Shown here piece by piece: positions 33,281-42,539 of a stretch of DNA of 58,560 nucleotides. Both the position numbers and the translations under genes were made by a program. This DNA comes from Chloroflexota bacterium (lineage in GTDB: Bacteria; Chloroflexota; Limnocylindria; Limnocylindrales; CSP1-4). Within the stretch, counting starts at the first letter, position 1; the number at the start of each line of letters is the position of its first letter. The DNA lies in the NCBI GenBank assembly GCA_030447745.1, contig JAUJOH010000007.1, positions 93,542-152,101 on the forward strand, in the 5' to 3' direction. The notes under the pieces were generated by a model. That model was given only the letters and a program-made list of their open reading frames with translations, was not told the origin of the DNA and ran no database searches.

Positions 33281-34861
33281 CCGTCCTCGACCGCCGACTC
33301 GCGCCCCCAGGGCCGCCTCCACCGTGCGCCGCGACGTGGTCGGTGACATCGCCGCACGCCGGCGGGACGACGTCCGGCGGAGCTCGCGGGCCTGTCGGCT
33401 GGCGATCGGCGCCACGCGATCAGGAGCGCGCGCACCGCCACGCCCGGTCGCCGAGCGCCTGGCGGCCCCGGGCTCCACCTGATCGCGGAGGTGAAGCGAC
33501 GCTCGCCCTCGGCCGGCCCGATCGCCGCCGAGGGTCTCGATCCCGTCGCGCTCGCCCGCGCGTACGAGGCCGGCGGAGCGACCGCGATCTCCGTGCTCTG
33601 CGAGCCGCACTGGTTCGGTGGCTCCGTGGACGACCTGCGCCGTGTCCGGCGGTCCGTCGGCGTTCCCGTGCTCGCCAAGGACTTCGTGGTCGTGCCCGGC
33701 CAGCTGGAGCTGCTCCGCGCCGCGGGCGCGGATCTCGTGCTGCTGCTCGCCGTCCTGCACCTGGCGCGGCGACTCGCCCGGCTCGCCACCCAGGCGCTGG
33801 ATCTCGGGCTCGAGCCGCTGGTCGAGGTCCACGACGAGCGCCAGCTGGAGCGAGCACTGGGAACACAGGCGCCGCTGATCGGCGTGAACAACCGCGACCT
33901 CCGGACGCTGCTGGTCGATCCCGAGCGGGCGTTGCGACTGCGCGAGCTCGTGCCGGACGATCGTCTGGCCGTCGCCGAGTCCGGCGTCCGCGAGCCGGAG
34001 ACCGTCGCGACCTGGCGCGCCGCCAGCTTCGACGCCGCGCTCGTGGGCGAGGCCCTCGTCCGCGCGCGGGACCCACGAGCCGAGGCGGGTCGCTTCGTGG
34101 CCGCCGGGCGCCCGCCGGCGGACATCGGCAACGCCGCCCGGCAGCCGGAGGTCAAGATCTGCGGCGTCACCGACCGCGACGGGATCCTGGCCGCCGTGCG
34201 CGCGGGAGCGGACGCGATCGGCCTGAACCTCGTGCCTGGCACGCCGCGTGCGCTCCCGCTCGACGAGGCCGCGGCACTGGCAGCCCTGGCACGGACGACG
34301 GCAGCCCCGGACCGCCGCCCAAAGATCGTCGCCATCACCGTCGACCGGTCGGCGGAGGACCTGAACGGGCTGGCAGCCGCGCTCGACGCCGACGCCGTGC
34401 AGCTGAACGGGGCCGAGCCTCCCGCCCTCCTTGCCGACCTGGACCGGCCGGCCTGGAAGGTCCTGCACCTCCCACCGGACATTGCCACGCGAGCGACGGA
34501 CGAAGCCGCCCCCTTCGTCGAGCGCGCCCGCTCGTACCTCGCGGCGGGGTGCGGCGCGCGTCCTCCTCGACACGGCCGGCGGCGTCCACCCCGGCGGCAC
34601 CGGCCGGCGGGCGGCCGCCAACATCGCGGCGGCGGTGGCGCGCGAGGTGCCGGTCATGCTCGGCGGCGGCCTCACGCCGGCGAGCGTCGCGCCGGCGCTC
34701 CGCGAGATCGCCGCGCTCGGCGTCGACGTCGCCTCGGGCGTCGAGGCGCGCAGGCAGCCGGGCGCGCGCCCGCGGAGCGGATCCGCTGGCCGTGGCGCTG
34801 TTCGCGAAGGGCGCGCACCGCGCGGACGGATCGACCGCACATCCCGTCCCGCTCGACGCCC
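33277..34861 (+). CDS. TrpC-TrpF fusion: indoleglycerol-phosphate synthase and PRA isomerase (frameshifted)
   Basis: This gene appears to be a bifunctional TrpCF. GTG 33277 overlaps the trpD stop. The first 65 codons are scattered over frames by several indels (33290-33475). From 33480 the TrpC domain reads cleanly: [67 protein letters not shown]. The frame runs without a stop into TrpF ([28 protein letters not shown]). TrpF is broken near 34552 and resumes ([45 protein letters not shown]), then breaks again near 34755. The end point is approximate. The fusion order matches the enterobacterial TrpC(F). Confidence 0.85.
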
Positions 34862-36150
34862 GTCCATCCCGGCCTGCTCACGGCCGACGAGCGCGGCCGG
34901 TGGGGGACGGAGCGCCAGTTCGGCGGCCGATACGTGCCGGAGACGCTGATGGCCGCGCTCGCGCAGCTCGACGCGGCGTATGCCGCCCTCCGGCACGATC
35001 CGCGCTTCTGGAGCGAGCTGCGGGAGCTGCTCGGCCGCTACGCCGGCCGGCCCGACCGCGATCTACCGGGCGGACGGGCTCGCCGCCGACGTGCTCGACC
35101 GGGCGAGGAGCAGGGCGACGGGGCGGCCCGGCTGCCGCACCGGCTGCGGCTGTACCTGAAGCGCGAGGACCTCGCCCACACGGGCGCGCACAAGATCAAC
35201 AACGCGCTCGGCCAGGCGCTGCTGACGCGCCGGCTCGGCAAGTCGCGCGTCATCGCGGAGACCGGGGCCGGCCAGCACGGCGTCGCGACCGCGACCGCCT
35301 GCGCGCTGCTCGACCTCCCGTGCGTCGTCTACATGGGCGCGGAAGACATCGAGCGCCAGCAGCCCAACGTCCTCCGGATGCGCGCGCTCGGCGCCGAGGT
35401 GCGCCCCGTGACGAGCGGCTCGGCGACGCTGAAGGACGCGATCAACGACGCGATGCGCGACTGGGTGACGAACGTCGAGAGCACGCACTACGTGCTCGGC
35501 TCGGCGATGGGGCCGCACCCTATCCGACGATCGTCCGCGACCTCCAGCGCACCATCGGCGACGAGGCGGCGGCGCAGCTCGTCGCGCTCGAGGGCCGCCT
35601 GCCGGACCTCGTCCTGGCCTGCGTCGGCGGCGGCTCGAACGCGATCGGGCTGCTCGACCGGTTCATCGGCGAGCCATCGGTTCGCCTGGCGGTCGCGGAG
35701 GCGGCCGGTGACGGCGTCGCGACGGGGCGCCATGCCGCGGCCCTCGCCGGCGGCACGGCCGGGATCCTGCACGGCGCCCGATCGCTGATGCTCCAGGACC
35801 GTGACGGCCAGGTCGTCGAGGCTCACTCCGCCTCGGCCGGGCTCGACTATCCCGGTGTCGGGCCGCAGCTCTCGGCGCTCTTCGCGGCGGGCCGGCTGGA
35901 GGTCGCAGCCGCAACGGACGCCGAGGCCTTCGCCGCGATCCAGGTCGTGGCACGGGCCGAGGGGATCCTGCCGGCCCTCGAGACGGCGCACGCGTTCGCG
36001 GTGCTGCCGCGGCTCCTGGCCGGATTTGGGGGCGCCGGCGGCACCTGGCCCGAGGAGACGGTCGTGCTGCTCGGCCTGTCCGGCCGCGGTGACAAGGACC
36101 TGGCGGCATTCGGGCGGTGGCGCGAGACCGCCGCCGAGCCGGCCGGGTGA
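34862..36150 (+). CDS. trpB: Tryptophan synthase beta chain (frameshifted, start unresolved)
   Basis: TrpB condenses indole with serine using [23 protein letters not shown] and [13 protein letters not shown] mark the N-terminus. The PLP lysine is in [15 protein letters not shown], with [30 protein letters not shown], the phosphate loop [13 protein letters not shown] and [17 protein letters not shown]. Indels near 35065, 35110 and 35517 (a C-run one base short) split it. No ATG, GTG or TTG lies in frame immediately upstream of VHPGLL. The true start is therefore masked by an error, or the protein is fused to TrpF. The stop overlaps trpA as GTGA. Confidence 0.9.
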
Positions 36151-37013
36151 CCGCGCTCGACCCGCGCCCGTCGGACGCACCGGCGAACGCGGACGGCACG
36201 AACGACACCCCGGGCGCGCGCCGGATCGCGGCCGCGTTCGATCGCGCCGACCGCGACGGCCGCGCGGCGCTCATCCCGTACGTCGTCGCGGGCTATCCCG
36301 ACGCGGAGACGAGCCTGCGGGCCGCGCTGGCCGCAGCGGACGCGGGTGCGGACCTCCTCGAGGTGGGCCTGCCGTATTCGGATCCGCTGGCCGACGGCGC
36401 GACGAATCAGCGGGCGTTCGGTACGGCACTCGCCGCCGGGGCGACGACGGAGCGCTCGCTCGAGCTGGTCCGGCGCATCGCCTCGGAGCGGCCGGACCTG
36501 CCGCTCGTCCCGATGGGCTACGCGAACCAGGTGATCGGCGGCGGCGACGGCGGACCGTTCGCCCGCGACCTCGCCCACGCGGGAGCGGCAGGGCTGATCG
36601 TCGCGGACCTCACGCCGGACGAGGGGTGGTCGTTCGAGGCAGTCGCGGGGGGCGCGGGGCTCGCCCTCGTCTACCTCGTGGCGCCGACCACGCCACCAGC
36701 GCGCCGGGCGTGGGTGGCGGGCCGGTCCGGCGGCTTCCTCTACTGCGTGTCGCTCGTCGGGGTCACGGGCGCACGCGCGTCGCTGCCGCCGACGGTCGGT
36801 CGCCTCGTCCGCGACGTCCGCGCGGTCTCACCGGTGCCCGTCGGCGTCGGCTTCGGCGTCAGCCGGCCGGCGCACGTTCGCGCGCTCGTGCGCGCTGGCG
36901 CGGACGGGATCATCGTCGCCTCTGCCCTCGTCGACGCGCTCGGCGCTGACGGCCGTGACGTCGAGGCCCTGGGCCGGCTGGTCACCGGATTGCGCGAGGC
37001 GACCCGCCGCTAG
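36147..37013 (+). CDS. trpA: Tryptophan synthase alpha chain
   Basis: TrpA cleaves indoleglycerol phosphate and passes indole through a tunnel to TrpB. The 288-residue TIM-barrel protein shows the catalytic Glu and Asp in LLEVGLPYSDPLADGATNQ. It also has the YVVAGYPD start, VPMGYANQV, the loop-6 region LYCVSLVGVTGAR and the phosphate site VGVGFGVSRPAHV and GIIVASALV. GTG 36147 overlaps the trpB stop. About 30 poorly conserved residues precede the core. The stop TAG shares the bases CTAG with the stop of the convergent rhomboid gene. This is the last gene of the T-box operon. Confidence 0.97.
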   Translation: MTALDPRPSDAPANADGTNDTPGARRIAAAFDRADRDGRAALIPYVVAGYPDAETSLRAALAAADAGADLLEVGLPYSDPLADGATNQRAFGTALAAGATTERSLELVRRIASERPDLPLVPMGYANQVIGGGDGGPFARDLAHAGAAGLIVADLTPDEGWSFEAVAGGAGLALVYLVAPTTPPARRAWVAGRSGGFLYCVSLVGVTGARASLPPTVGRLVRDVRAVSPVPVGVGFGVSRPAHVRALVRAGADGIIVASALVDALGADGRDVEALGRLVTGLREATRR

Positions 37014-37756
37014 CGCGAATAGACGAGGTCGCGGCGCGGTCCGCTGCCCCAGATCCCGCGCCCCACCAGCCCGAACGCAACGCCCGCGACGAACCCGCCG
37101 ATGTGGGCCATGTACGCGACCCCGCCACCGCCCGTCTCCTCGCTGACCGCGATCGACCCGAAGCCGTTGATGAACTGGAAGACGGCCCACATCCCGATCG
37201 CCACGATCGCCGGCACCTGGTAGGGGATGAACCGGAACATGACGACGGTCACGCGGTTGCTCGGAAACATCACCAGGTAGGCGCCGAGCACGCCCGAGAT
37301 CGCCCCTGACGCCCCGAGCGTCGGGATGACCGAGTTCGTGTTCGTCGCGATCTGCGCGAAGGTCGCGATCACGCCGGCGGCGACGTAGAAGGCGATGAAC
37401 GGGATGTGCCCGACCCGGTGCTCGACGTTGTCGCCGAAGATCCACAGGAACAGCATGTTGCCCAGGAGGTGCGCGATCCCGCCGTGCATGAACATGCTGG
37501 ACAGGAGGGTGAGCTGGATCGGCTCGGGACCGGGTGCCTGGGGGATCGGGATCCTCCGACCGCCGGCTTCCACGAACGCGCGGCCGATCAGATCCGTGCC
37601 ACGGGTGATCTCGGCGGGGATCGCGCTGTAGCCGTAGGTGAAGGCGTCGCTGCTCAGCTGGATCAGGAAGAAGACCGCGACGTTGATCGCGATGAACACG
37701 AGCGTGACGAACGCCGGGCCACGGCCAGGTTCGTTCTGATCGCCGATCGGGAACAC
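37010..37756 (-). CDS. Rhomboid family intramembrane serine protease
   Basis: Rhomboids cut transmembrane segments of target proteins within the membrane. The 248-residue protein has six hydrophobic segments. The catalytic Ser is in TLGASGAISGVLGAYL (GxSG) and the His in AHIGGFVAGVAFG. The helix 2 motif HGGIAHLLGNMLFLWIFGDN has the conserved His and Asn residues, and LLSSMFMHGG marks the L1 loop. GTG 37756 follows GGAGGG at good spacing. It lies after gluQ on the same strand and converges on trpA with shared stop bases. The substrate is unknown. Confidence 0.95.
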   Translation of the reverse strand: MFPIGDQNEPGRGPAFVTLVFIAINVAVFFLIQLSSDAFTYGYSAIPAEITRGTDLIGRAFVEAGGRRIPIPQAPGPEPIQLTLLSSMFMHGGIAHLLGNMLFLWIFGDNVEHRVGHIPFIAFYVAAGVIATFAQIATNTNSVIPTLGASGAISGVLGAYLVMFPSNRVTVVMFRFIPYQVPAIVAIGMWAVFQFINGFGSIAVSEETGGGGVAYMAHIGGFVAGVAFGLVGRGIWGSGPRRDLVYSR

Positions 37757-37898
37757 GCGACGCCCTCCAGCCCATCGATCCGACGGCGCCCGCCGGCGCG
37801 GCTCATCGTGCCCGCAGCGCCGGGGCTGCGCCAGTCGTCGCGCCGCGCGCCGTCTTGCACGTTCGTCGCACGGTCGCCAGACCGGCCCGGCGGCACCG

Positions 37899-38768
37899 TC
37901 AGCTTCGCGTCGCCGGCGGACGGCGGTCGTCGAGGGCGTCGAACATGCCTGCCACCTCGCCGGCGTTGATCGGCCGGTCCGTTGGTGCCAGCCCCACGGC
38001 CGCGGTGGCGCGGCCGATGAGCTCCTCCGGCGTGGCACCCGCTGCCCGGAGGTCACGGACGGACGTGTCGCGGTCCGCCTTGGAGAGCTTCGCGCCGTCC
38101 GGCCGCCGGATGAGCGAGTGATGGAGGAACGCCGGTGGATCGGTCCGCGCCAGCACCCGGCCGAGGCGGATCTGGGCACCGGTCGCTTCGAGCAGGTCGC
38201 GCCCGCGGATGACGAGACCGACGTCCTGGCGGAGGTCGTCGACGACCACGCAGAAGGCGTACGTCCAGTTGCCGTTCCGGTCGCGGAGGGCCGGATCGCC
38301 GGCCGGTGCGACGGGCGCGGTGCACGGGCCCAGCGCCACGTCCGTCCAGCGCTCGTGGCCGCCGCTCAGTGGCGCGCGGAGCAGACGGCCCGGCGCGTCC
38401 TGCAGCCCTCGCTCCCGGCACCGCCCGGGACAGCCCGGCCCACGCCACGTGGCCGCCGCGAGGGTCGCGCGCGAGCAGTCGCACGCATAGACGAGGTCCT
38501 GGTCCCGCAGCCGCGCGAGCGCCTCTCGGTACGGCCCGTCGTCGGCGGACTGCCGCACGGGTCCCTCGTCCGGCGCGAACCCCAGCCACTCGAGGTCCGC
38601 GAGCAGCGCGTCGTCATACACGGGCCGCGAGCGCTGCCGGTCGTGGTCCTCGATCCGGAGCAGAACCGTGCCGCCGGTCGCGCGGGCGACGCCCCAGACG
38701 TGGATGGCGTTGGCGACGTGACCCAGGTGGAGGTACCCCGTCGGGGCTGGAGCGAACCGGGTTCGCAG
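37899..38768 (-). CDS. gluQ: Glutamyl-Q tRNA(Asp) synthetase-like protein
   Basis: This short GluRS-like enzyme lacks an anticodon-binding domain and should transfer glutamate to queuosine in tRNA-Asp. The HIGH-type motif reads APAPTGYLHLGHVANA and the KMSKS-type reads GAKLSKADRD. A zinc site is formed by YACDCSRATL and CPGRCRERG, as in YadB. The length of about 289 residues is normal. Protein similarity starts at RTRFAPAPTG, where no ATG, GTG or TTG is in frame. CTG 38768 is the nearest plausible start; GTG 38621 would remove the active site. A masked start through an indel is also possible. It follows the chorismate mutase gene. Confidence 0.85.
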   Translation of the reverse strand: MRTRFAPAPTGYLHLGHVANAIHVWGVARATGGTVLLRIEDHDRQRSRPVYDDALLADLEWLGFAPDEGPVRQSADDGPYREALARLRDQDLVYACDCSRATLAAATWRGPGCPGRCRERGLQDAPGRLLRAPLSGGHERWTDVALGPCTAPVAPAGDPALRDRNGNWTYAFCVVVDDLRQDVGLVIRGRDLLEATGAQIRLGRVLARTDPPAFLHHSLIRRPDGAKLSKADRDTSVRDLRAAGATPEELIGRATAAVGLAPTDRPINAGEVAGMFDALDDRRPPATRS

Positions 38769-38811
38769 GCCGGCCGGAAGGGATGACGGGTCCGGCCGCG
38801 CGACCGCGACG

Positions 38812-39132
38812 TCAGCCGTCGCTGCGCTCCCGGTCGGTTGCCTCCAGCGCCCGAGCCGCGGCGATGAGCCGGCGGTAGACCGCGATCAGATCGGCCTGCG
38901 GCATCGGACCCGCGTTGGCCATCGTCACCCGGAGCAGGACCTCTCGCTCCCGCTCGGCGTCCCGGATCCCGCCCCAGCCGGCCACGGCCTTCGCGCGTCC
39001 CGCCTCGCGCACGAGCTCGGCCCGCTGGTTCAGGAGATCGACGATCCGGCGATCGAGCTCGTCGATCCGGCGGCGGAGGTCGCGCAGCTCGGCCGTCTCG
39101 GTCGTGTCATCGCCGCGATCCCGCGTCGCCAT
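38812..39132 (-). CDS. Chorismate mutase (AroQ fold)
   Basis: This 106-residue all-helical protein has the chorismate mutase type II pattern: LRDLRRRIDELDRRIVDLLN, then RAELVREAGRAK and RDAEREREVLLRV, with the conserved Arg, Lys and Glu residues of the active site. It makes prephenate for phenylalanine and tyrosine. Its presence at the end of the shikimate operon links the common pathway to that branch. The ATG overlaps the 3-dehydroquinase stop (TGATG). No prephenate dehydratase or dehydrogenase domain is attached. Confidence 0.92.
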   Translation of the reverse strand: MATRDRGDDTTETAELRDLRRRIDELDRRIVDLLNQRAELVREAGRAKAVAGWGGIRDAEREREVLLRVTMANAGPMPQADLIAVYRRLIAAARALEATDRERSDG

Positions 39133-39569
39133 CAGCTCCCGCCCCCGATCCGGCGGGCGATCGACTCGAGCGCCAGGTGATAGCCACGCGCGCCCTGGCC
39201 GACGATCGACTCGGTCGCGATGTCGTGGAGGAAGTTGACCTTCCGGAACGCCTCGCGCTTCGAGGGGTCGGAGAGATGGACCTCGACGAACGGGCGCTGG
39301 ACCGCCACCAGCGCGTCACGCAGCGCGACCGACGTGTGGGTCAGTCCGCCCGCGTTGACGACCGCCACGTCGAAGTCGCGGCGGTGCAACCGGTCGATCA
39401 GCGCGCCCTCGTGGTTCGACTGGAAGAAGTCCACGGCGAGGCCGAGCTGGGCCGCCCGAGCCCGGATCCCGGCGTGGATCTCGTCGAGCGTCTCGTACCC
39501 GTAGATCTCGGGCTCGCGGGTGCCGACGAGGTTGAGGTTCGGGCCCTGGAGGACCAGGACGCGGGTCAC
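39132..39569 (-). CDS. aroQ: 3-dehydroquinate dehydratase, type II
   Basis: The enzyme removes water from 3-dehydroquinate in the shikimate pathway and forms dodecamers. The 145-residue protein starts VLVLQGPNLNLVGTREPEIY with the catalytic Tyr region. It shows FFQSNHEGALID, VVNAGGLTHTSVALRDAL with the active His, and FVEVHLSDPSKREAFR. The family usually has SN in the place of SD in EVHLS. GTG 39569 overlaps the aroKB stop as GTGA. It is translationally coupled to the genes on both sides. Confidence 0.96.
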   Translation of the reverse strand: MTRVLVLQGPNLNLVGTREPEIYGYETLDEIHAGIRARAAQLGLAVDFFQSNHEGALIDRLHRRDFDVAVVNAGGLTHTSVALRDALVAVQRPFVEVHLSDPSKREAFRKVNFLHDIATESIVGQGARGYHLALESIARRIGGGS

Positions 39570-41218
39570 ACGGCCACCCGGGCACCGGCGAGCAGGCCGG
39601 CGGTGATCCGCCGGACGACGTCGTCCGGGACGTCGATCCCGGTCTCGACGCCTTCGTCCGTCGGGATGACCCAGCGGAGCCGTCCGCCCCGGTGCTTCTT
39701 GTCCGAGCCGAGATGGTCGAGCACGGACTCGATCTCGAGCGGCAGCGGCGCCCCGGCCAGCTCCAGCGAGTCGAGCGTCCGTTCGAGTCGGGCGGCGCGG
39801 TCAGGCGGCGTGCGACCGATCTCGACGCCGATCCGCGCCGCCGCGCGCAGCCCGTAGGCGACCGCCTCGCCGTGGAGCAGGCCCGCGTAGCCCGCGGCCG
39901 CCTCGAAGGCGTGACCGAGCGAGTGCCCCAGGTTCAGTGCCGCCCGCCCGGCCGCCTCGCGCTCGTCCTCGAGCACGACGCGCACCTTGGCCCACGCGCC
40001 GCGCTCGACGAGCTCAGCCACCGCGCCGGACCGCCAGGCCGCGGGCTCGCCGCGCGCGATGGCCGGGCCGTCCTGCTCGAGCAGCTCCCACAGGCGCTCG
40101 TCGCCGATGACCGCCATCTTGACCGCCTCGCCGAGCGCGGCCCGGAGCTGCCGTTCTGGGAGCGTCGCCAGCAGCGCGACGTCGAGCACGATCGCGGCCG
40201 GCTGGTGGAAGGCGCCGATCAGGTTCTTGCCCGCCACGAGGTCGACGCCCGTCTTGCCGCCGATCGAGCTGTCGAGCTGTCCGACGAGCGTCGTCGGGAC
40301 CTGGACGAACGGCACGCCGCGGAGCCAGGTGGCGGCAAGGAAGCCCGCCGCATCGCCGAGTGCGCCACCGCCGATGGCCACCAGCGGTTCGCCGCGCTCG
40401 ACGCGCAGCTGCGCGAGTTCGCCGGCCGCCTCCTCGACGACCGCCAGCCGCTTCGCGGGCTCGCCCTCGGGCAGGAGCACGAGATCCACCCGCCAACCCT
40501 CGGCTTCGAGTCCGGCCCGCACGTCCTCGCCCGCGGCACGCCAGGCGCCCGGCTCGGAGAGGAGGACTGCCCGGCCCGCGCCGAGCGCTCGAAGCGCCTC
40601 GTCGACCGCCCCAACCGCGATCCGCTCGCCGAGCACGACGCGCCCGATCCGGGTCTCGGCGCGCAGCAGCACGGTCCCGTGCCCGGCCGGGCGGCCCCGG
40701 CCGGCGCGCTCGCGGATCAGCCGGTCGACCGCGTCCACGACGCTCGCGACCTCGGCGACCCCGCTGACCTGCTCGGCCGCCGCGTAGAACGGTTCGCGCG
40801 CAGCATGGAGCGCGCGGACGGCGCCAATCGGATCGCGGCCGGCCACGAGCGGCCTGACCGTCGCGCTGCGTCGCAGTCGCTGAGCCAGCACCTCCGGTCG
40901 GCCGTCGAGCCAGACCGGCAGCCGGCCGCGATAGAGGCGCCAGCGGTTGCGCGGGTCGACCACCGCACCGCCGCCCGTTGCGATGACCCGAGACACGACG
41001 GCCGCCTCGTCCGGGGCGCCCAGCCCGGCCACGGCGGCCCGCTCGCGCGCCCGAAAGCCGGCCTCGCCCTCCTCCTCGAAGATGCGCGCGATCGGCGCGC
41101 CGGCCTCGAGCTCGATCACCGCGTCGAGGTCGACGTACGGTGCCCGATGCCGGTGCGCCAGCCGCTTGCCGACGACGCTCTTGCCGCTCCCGGGCAGCCC
41201 GACGAGGACGACGTCCAC
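39566..41218 (-). CDS. aroKB: Fused shikimate kinase and 3-dehydroquinate synthase
   Basis: One 550-residue frame holds two enzymes. Residues 1-170 are shikimate kinase: Walker A LVGLPGSGKSVVGKRL, DLDAVIE for shikimate and Mg, and IATGGGAVVDPRNR. Residues 185-550 are dehydroquinate synthase: EGEPAKRLAVVEEAA, AIGGGALGDAAGFLAATWLR, VPTTLVGQLDSSIGGKTGVD, GEAVKMAVIGD, NLGHSLGHAFEAAAGY with zinc His residues and LHGEAVAYG. The linker is short. Fusing pathway steps 5 and 2 gives equal amounts of both activities. No frame problem is visible. It follows aroC by two bases. Confidence 0.96.
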   Translation of the reverse strand: MDVVLVGLPGSGKSVVGKRLAHRHRAPYVDLDAVIELEAGAPIARIFEEEGEAGFRARERAAVAGLGAPDEAAVVSRVIATGGGAVVDPRNRWRLYRGRLPVWLDGRPEVLAQRLRRSATVRPLVAGRDPIGAVRALHAAREPFYAAAEQVSGVAEVASVVDAVDRLIRERAGRGRPAGHGTVLLRAETRIGRVVLGERIAVGAVDEALRALGAGRAVLLSEPGAWRAAGEDVRAGLEAEGWRVDLVLLPEGEPAKRLAVVEEAAGELAQLRVERGEPLVAIGGGALGDAAGFLAATWLRGVPFVQVPTTLVGQLDSSIGGKTGVDLVAGKNLIGAFHQPAAIVLDVALLATLPERQLRAALGEAVKMAVIGDERLWELLEQDGPAIARGEPAAWRSGAVAELVERGAWAKVRVVLEDEREAAGRAALNLGHSLGHAFEAAAGYAGLLHGEAVAYGLRAAARIGVEIGRTPPDRAARLERTLDSLELAGAPLPLEIESVLDHLGSDKKHRGGRLRWVIPTDEGVETGIDVPDDVVRRITAGLLAGARVAV

Positions 41219-41220
41219 GG

Positions 41221-42528
41221 TCAGTCGTCGCCGCCGCTGCCGAACGGGCCGGCCTCGGCCGGCGAGGGCGCCAGCACGGGCGGCGTTGCGGGCGGCCGGC
41301 CGCCGGGGGTCGGCGGGTCCGGGATGCGTGAGATCCGCTCGTGGTAGCGAGCCAGGTTGTCCTGCGTCTCGGCGAGGGAGTCGCCGCCGAACTTCTCGAC
41401 CACGAAGCTGGCGACCGTCAGCATCACCATCGCCTCCGCCACGACGCCGGCCGCGGGGACGACGGAGATGTCGCTCCGCTCGTAGTGGGCCTTGTCGACC
41501 GGCTCGCCGGTGACGAGATCCGCCGACGGCAGCGGGCGGGCGAGCGTCGAGATCGGCTTGACGGCGCCGCGCACGACGATCGGCTCCCCGTTCGTGACGC
41601 CGGCCGTCAGCCCGCCGGCGCGGTTGGACCGGTGGATCCAGCGACCCGCCTCGCCGCGCCCCTCGATGACGTCGTGGACGTCCGAGCCGAACCGGCGCGT
41701 CTGCTCGAAGCCGAGCCCGATCTCGACGCCCTTGACGATGTTGATGCTCATCACCGCGGCGGCTAGGGCGGCATCGAGCCGGCGGTCCCAGTGGACGTAG
41801 CTGCCGAGCCCGATCGGAGCGCCGTGGACGACGACCTCGAACACGCCGCCGACCGTGTCACCGCCGGAGCGTGCCTCGTCGATCCGGGCCATCATCCGCG
41901 CCTCCGCCTGCGGATCCGGGCAGCGCAACGGCGAGCCCTCGGCTTCGTCGCGCGAGCGGGACGCGCCGGCCGGATCGAGGCCGACGCCGCCGACCTCCGC
42001 CGTGAACGACCAGCACTCGATCCCGAGCTGCCGCAGGAACGCGCGCGCGACGCCGCCAGCGGCCACCCGGGCGGCCGTCTCGCGCGCTGACGCGCGCTCC
42101 AGCACGTCACGCACGTCGTTGAACCCGTACTTCAGCGCCCCGGCGAGGTCCGCGTGGCCCGGCCGCACCCGGGTGATCGGGGCGGCGCGCTTGTTGCCGT
42201 CGGCGGCCAGGGCGGACAGCTCGGCCGCCTCGTCGTCCGTGAGCGGCTCGACGCGCATGACCCGCGTCCAGTTCTCCCAGTCGCGATTGCGGACCAGCAG
42301 CAGGACGGGGGAACCCAGCGTCCGACCGTGGCGGACGCCGGCCACGATCTCGGCTCGATCCTGCTCGATCGCCTGGCGGGCGCCGCGCCCGTAGCCGCGC
42401 TGCCGCCGCCCGAGATCGACGGCCAGGTCGTCCGCCGTGAGCGGGATCCCGGCCGGGACGCCCTCGACCGTCACGCCGAGCGTCTGCCCGTGCGATTCCC
42501 CGGCGGTCAGGAACCGGAAGGCGGTCAC
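41221..42528 (-). CDS. aroC: Chorismate synthase
   Basis: AroC makes chorismate from EPSP and needs reduced FMN, though the reaction is net redox neutral. The 435-residue protein has FLTAGESHGQTLGVTVEG, the RGYGRGARQAIEQD loop, RPGHADLAGALKYGF, GGDTVGGVFEVVVHG and GGLTAGVTNGEPIVVRGAVK. It is longer than the usual 360-400 residues because of a proline- and glycine-rich tail (about 40 residues after SRIPDPPTPGG). GTG 42528 is 11 bases after the aroE stop. Confidence 0.97.
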   Translation of the reverse strand: MTAFRFLTAGESHGQTLGVTVEGVPAGIPLTADDLAVDLGRRQRGYGRGARQAIEQDRAEIVAGVRHGRTLGSPVLLLVRNRDWENWTRVMRVEPLTDDEAAELSALAADGNKRAAPITRVRPGHADLAGALKYGFNDVRDVLERASARETAARVAAGGVARAFLRQLGIECWSFTAEVGGVGLDPAGASRSRDEAEGSPLRCPDPQAEARMMARIDEARSGGDTVGGVFEVVVHGAPIGLGSYVHWDRRLDAALAAAVMSINIVKGVEIGLGFEQTRRFGSDVHDVIEGRGEAGRWIHRSNRAGGLTAGVTNGEPIVVRGAVKPISTLARPLPSADLVTGEPVDKAHYERSDISVVPAAGVVAEAMVMLTVASFVVEKFGGDSLAETQDNLARYHERISRIPDPPTPGGRPPATPPVLAPSPAEAGPFGSGGDD

Positions 42529-42539
42529 GGACCCGGCGG

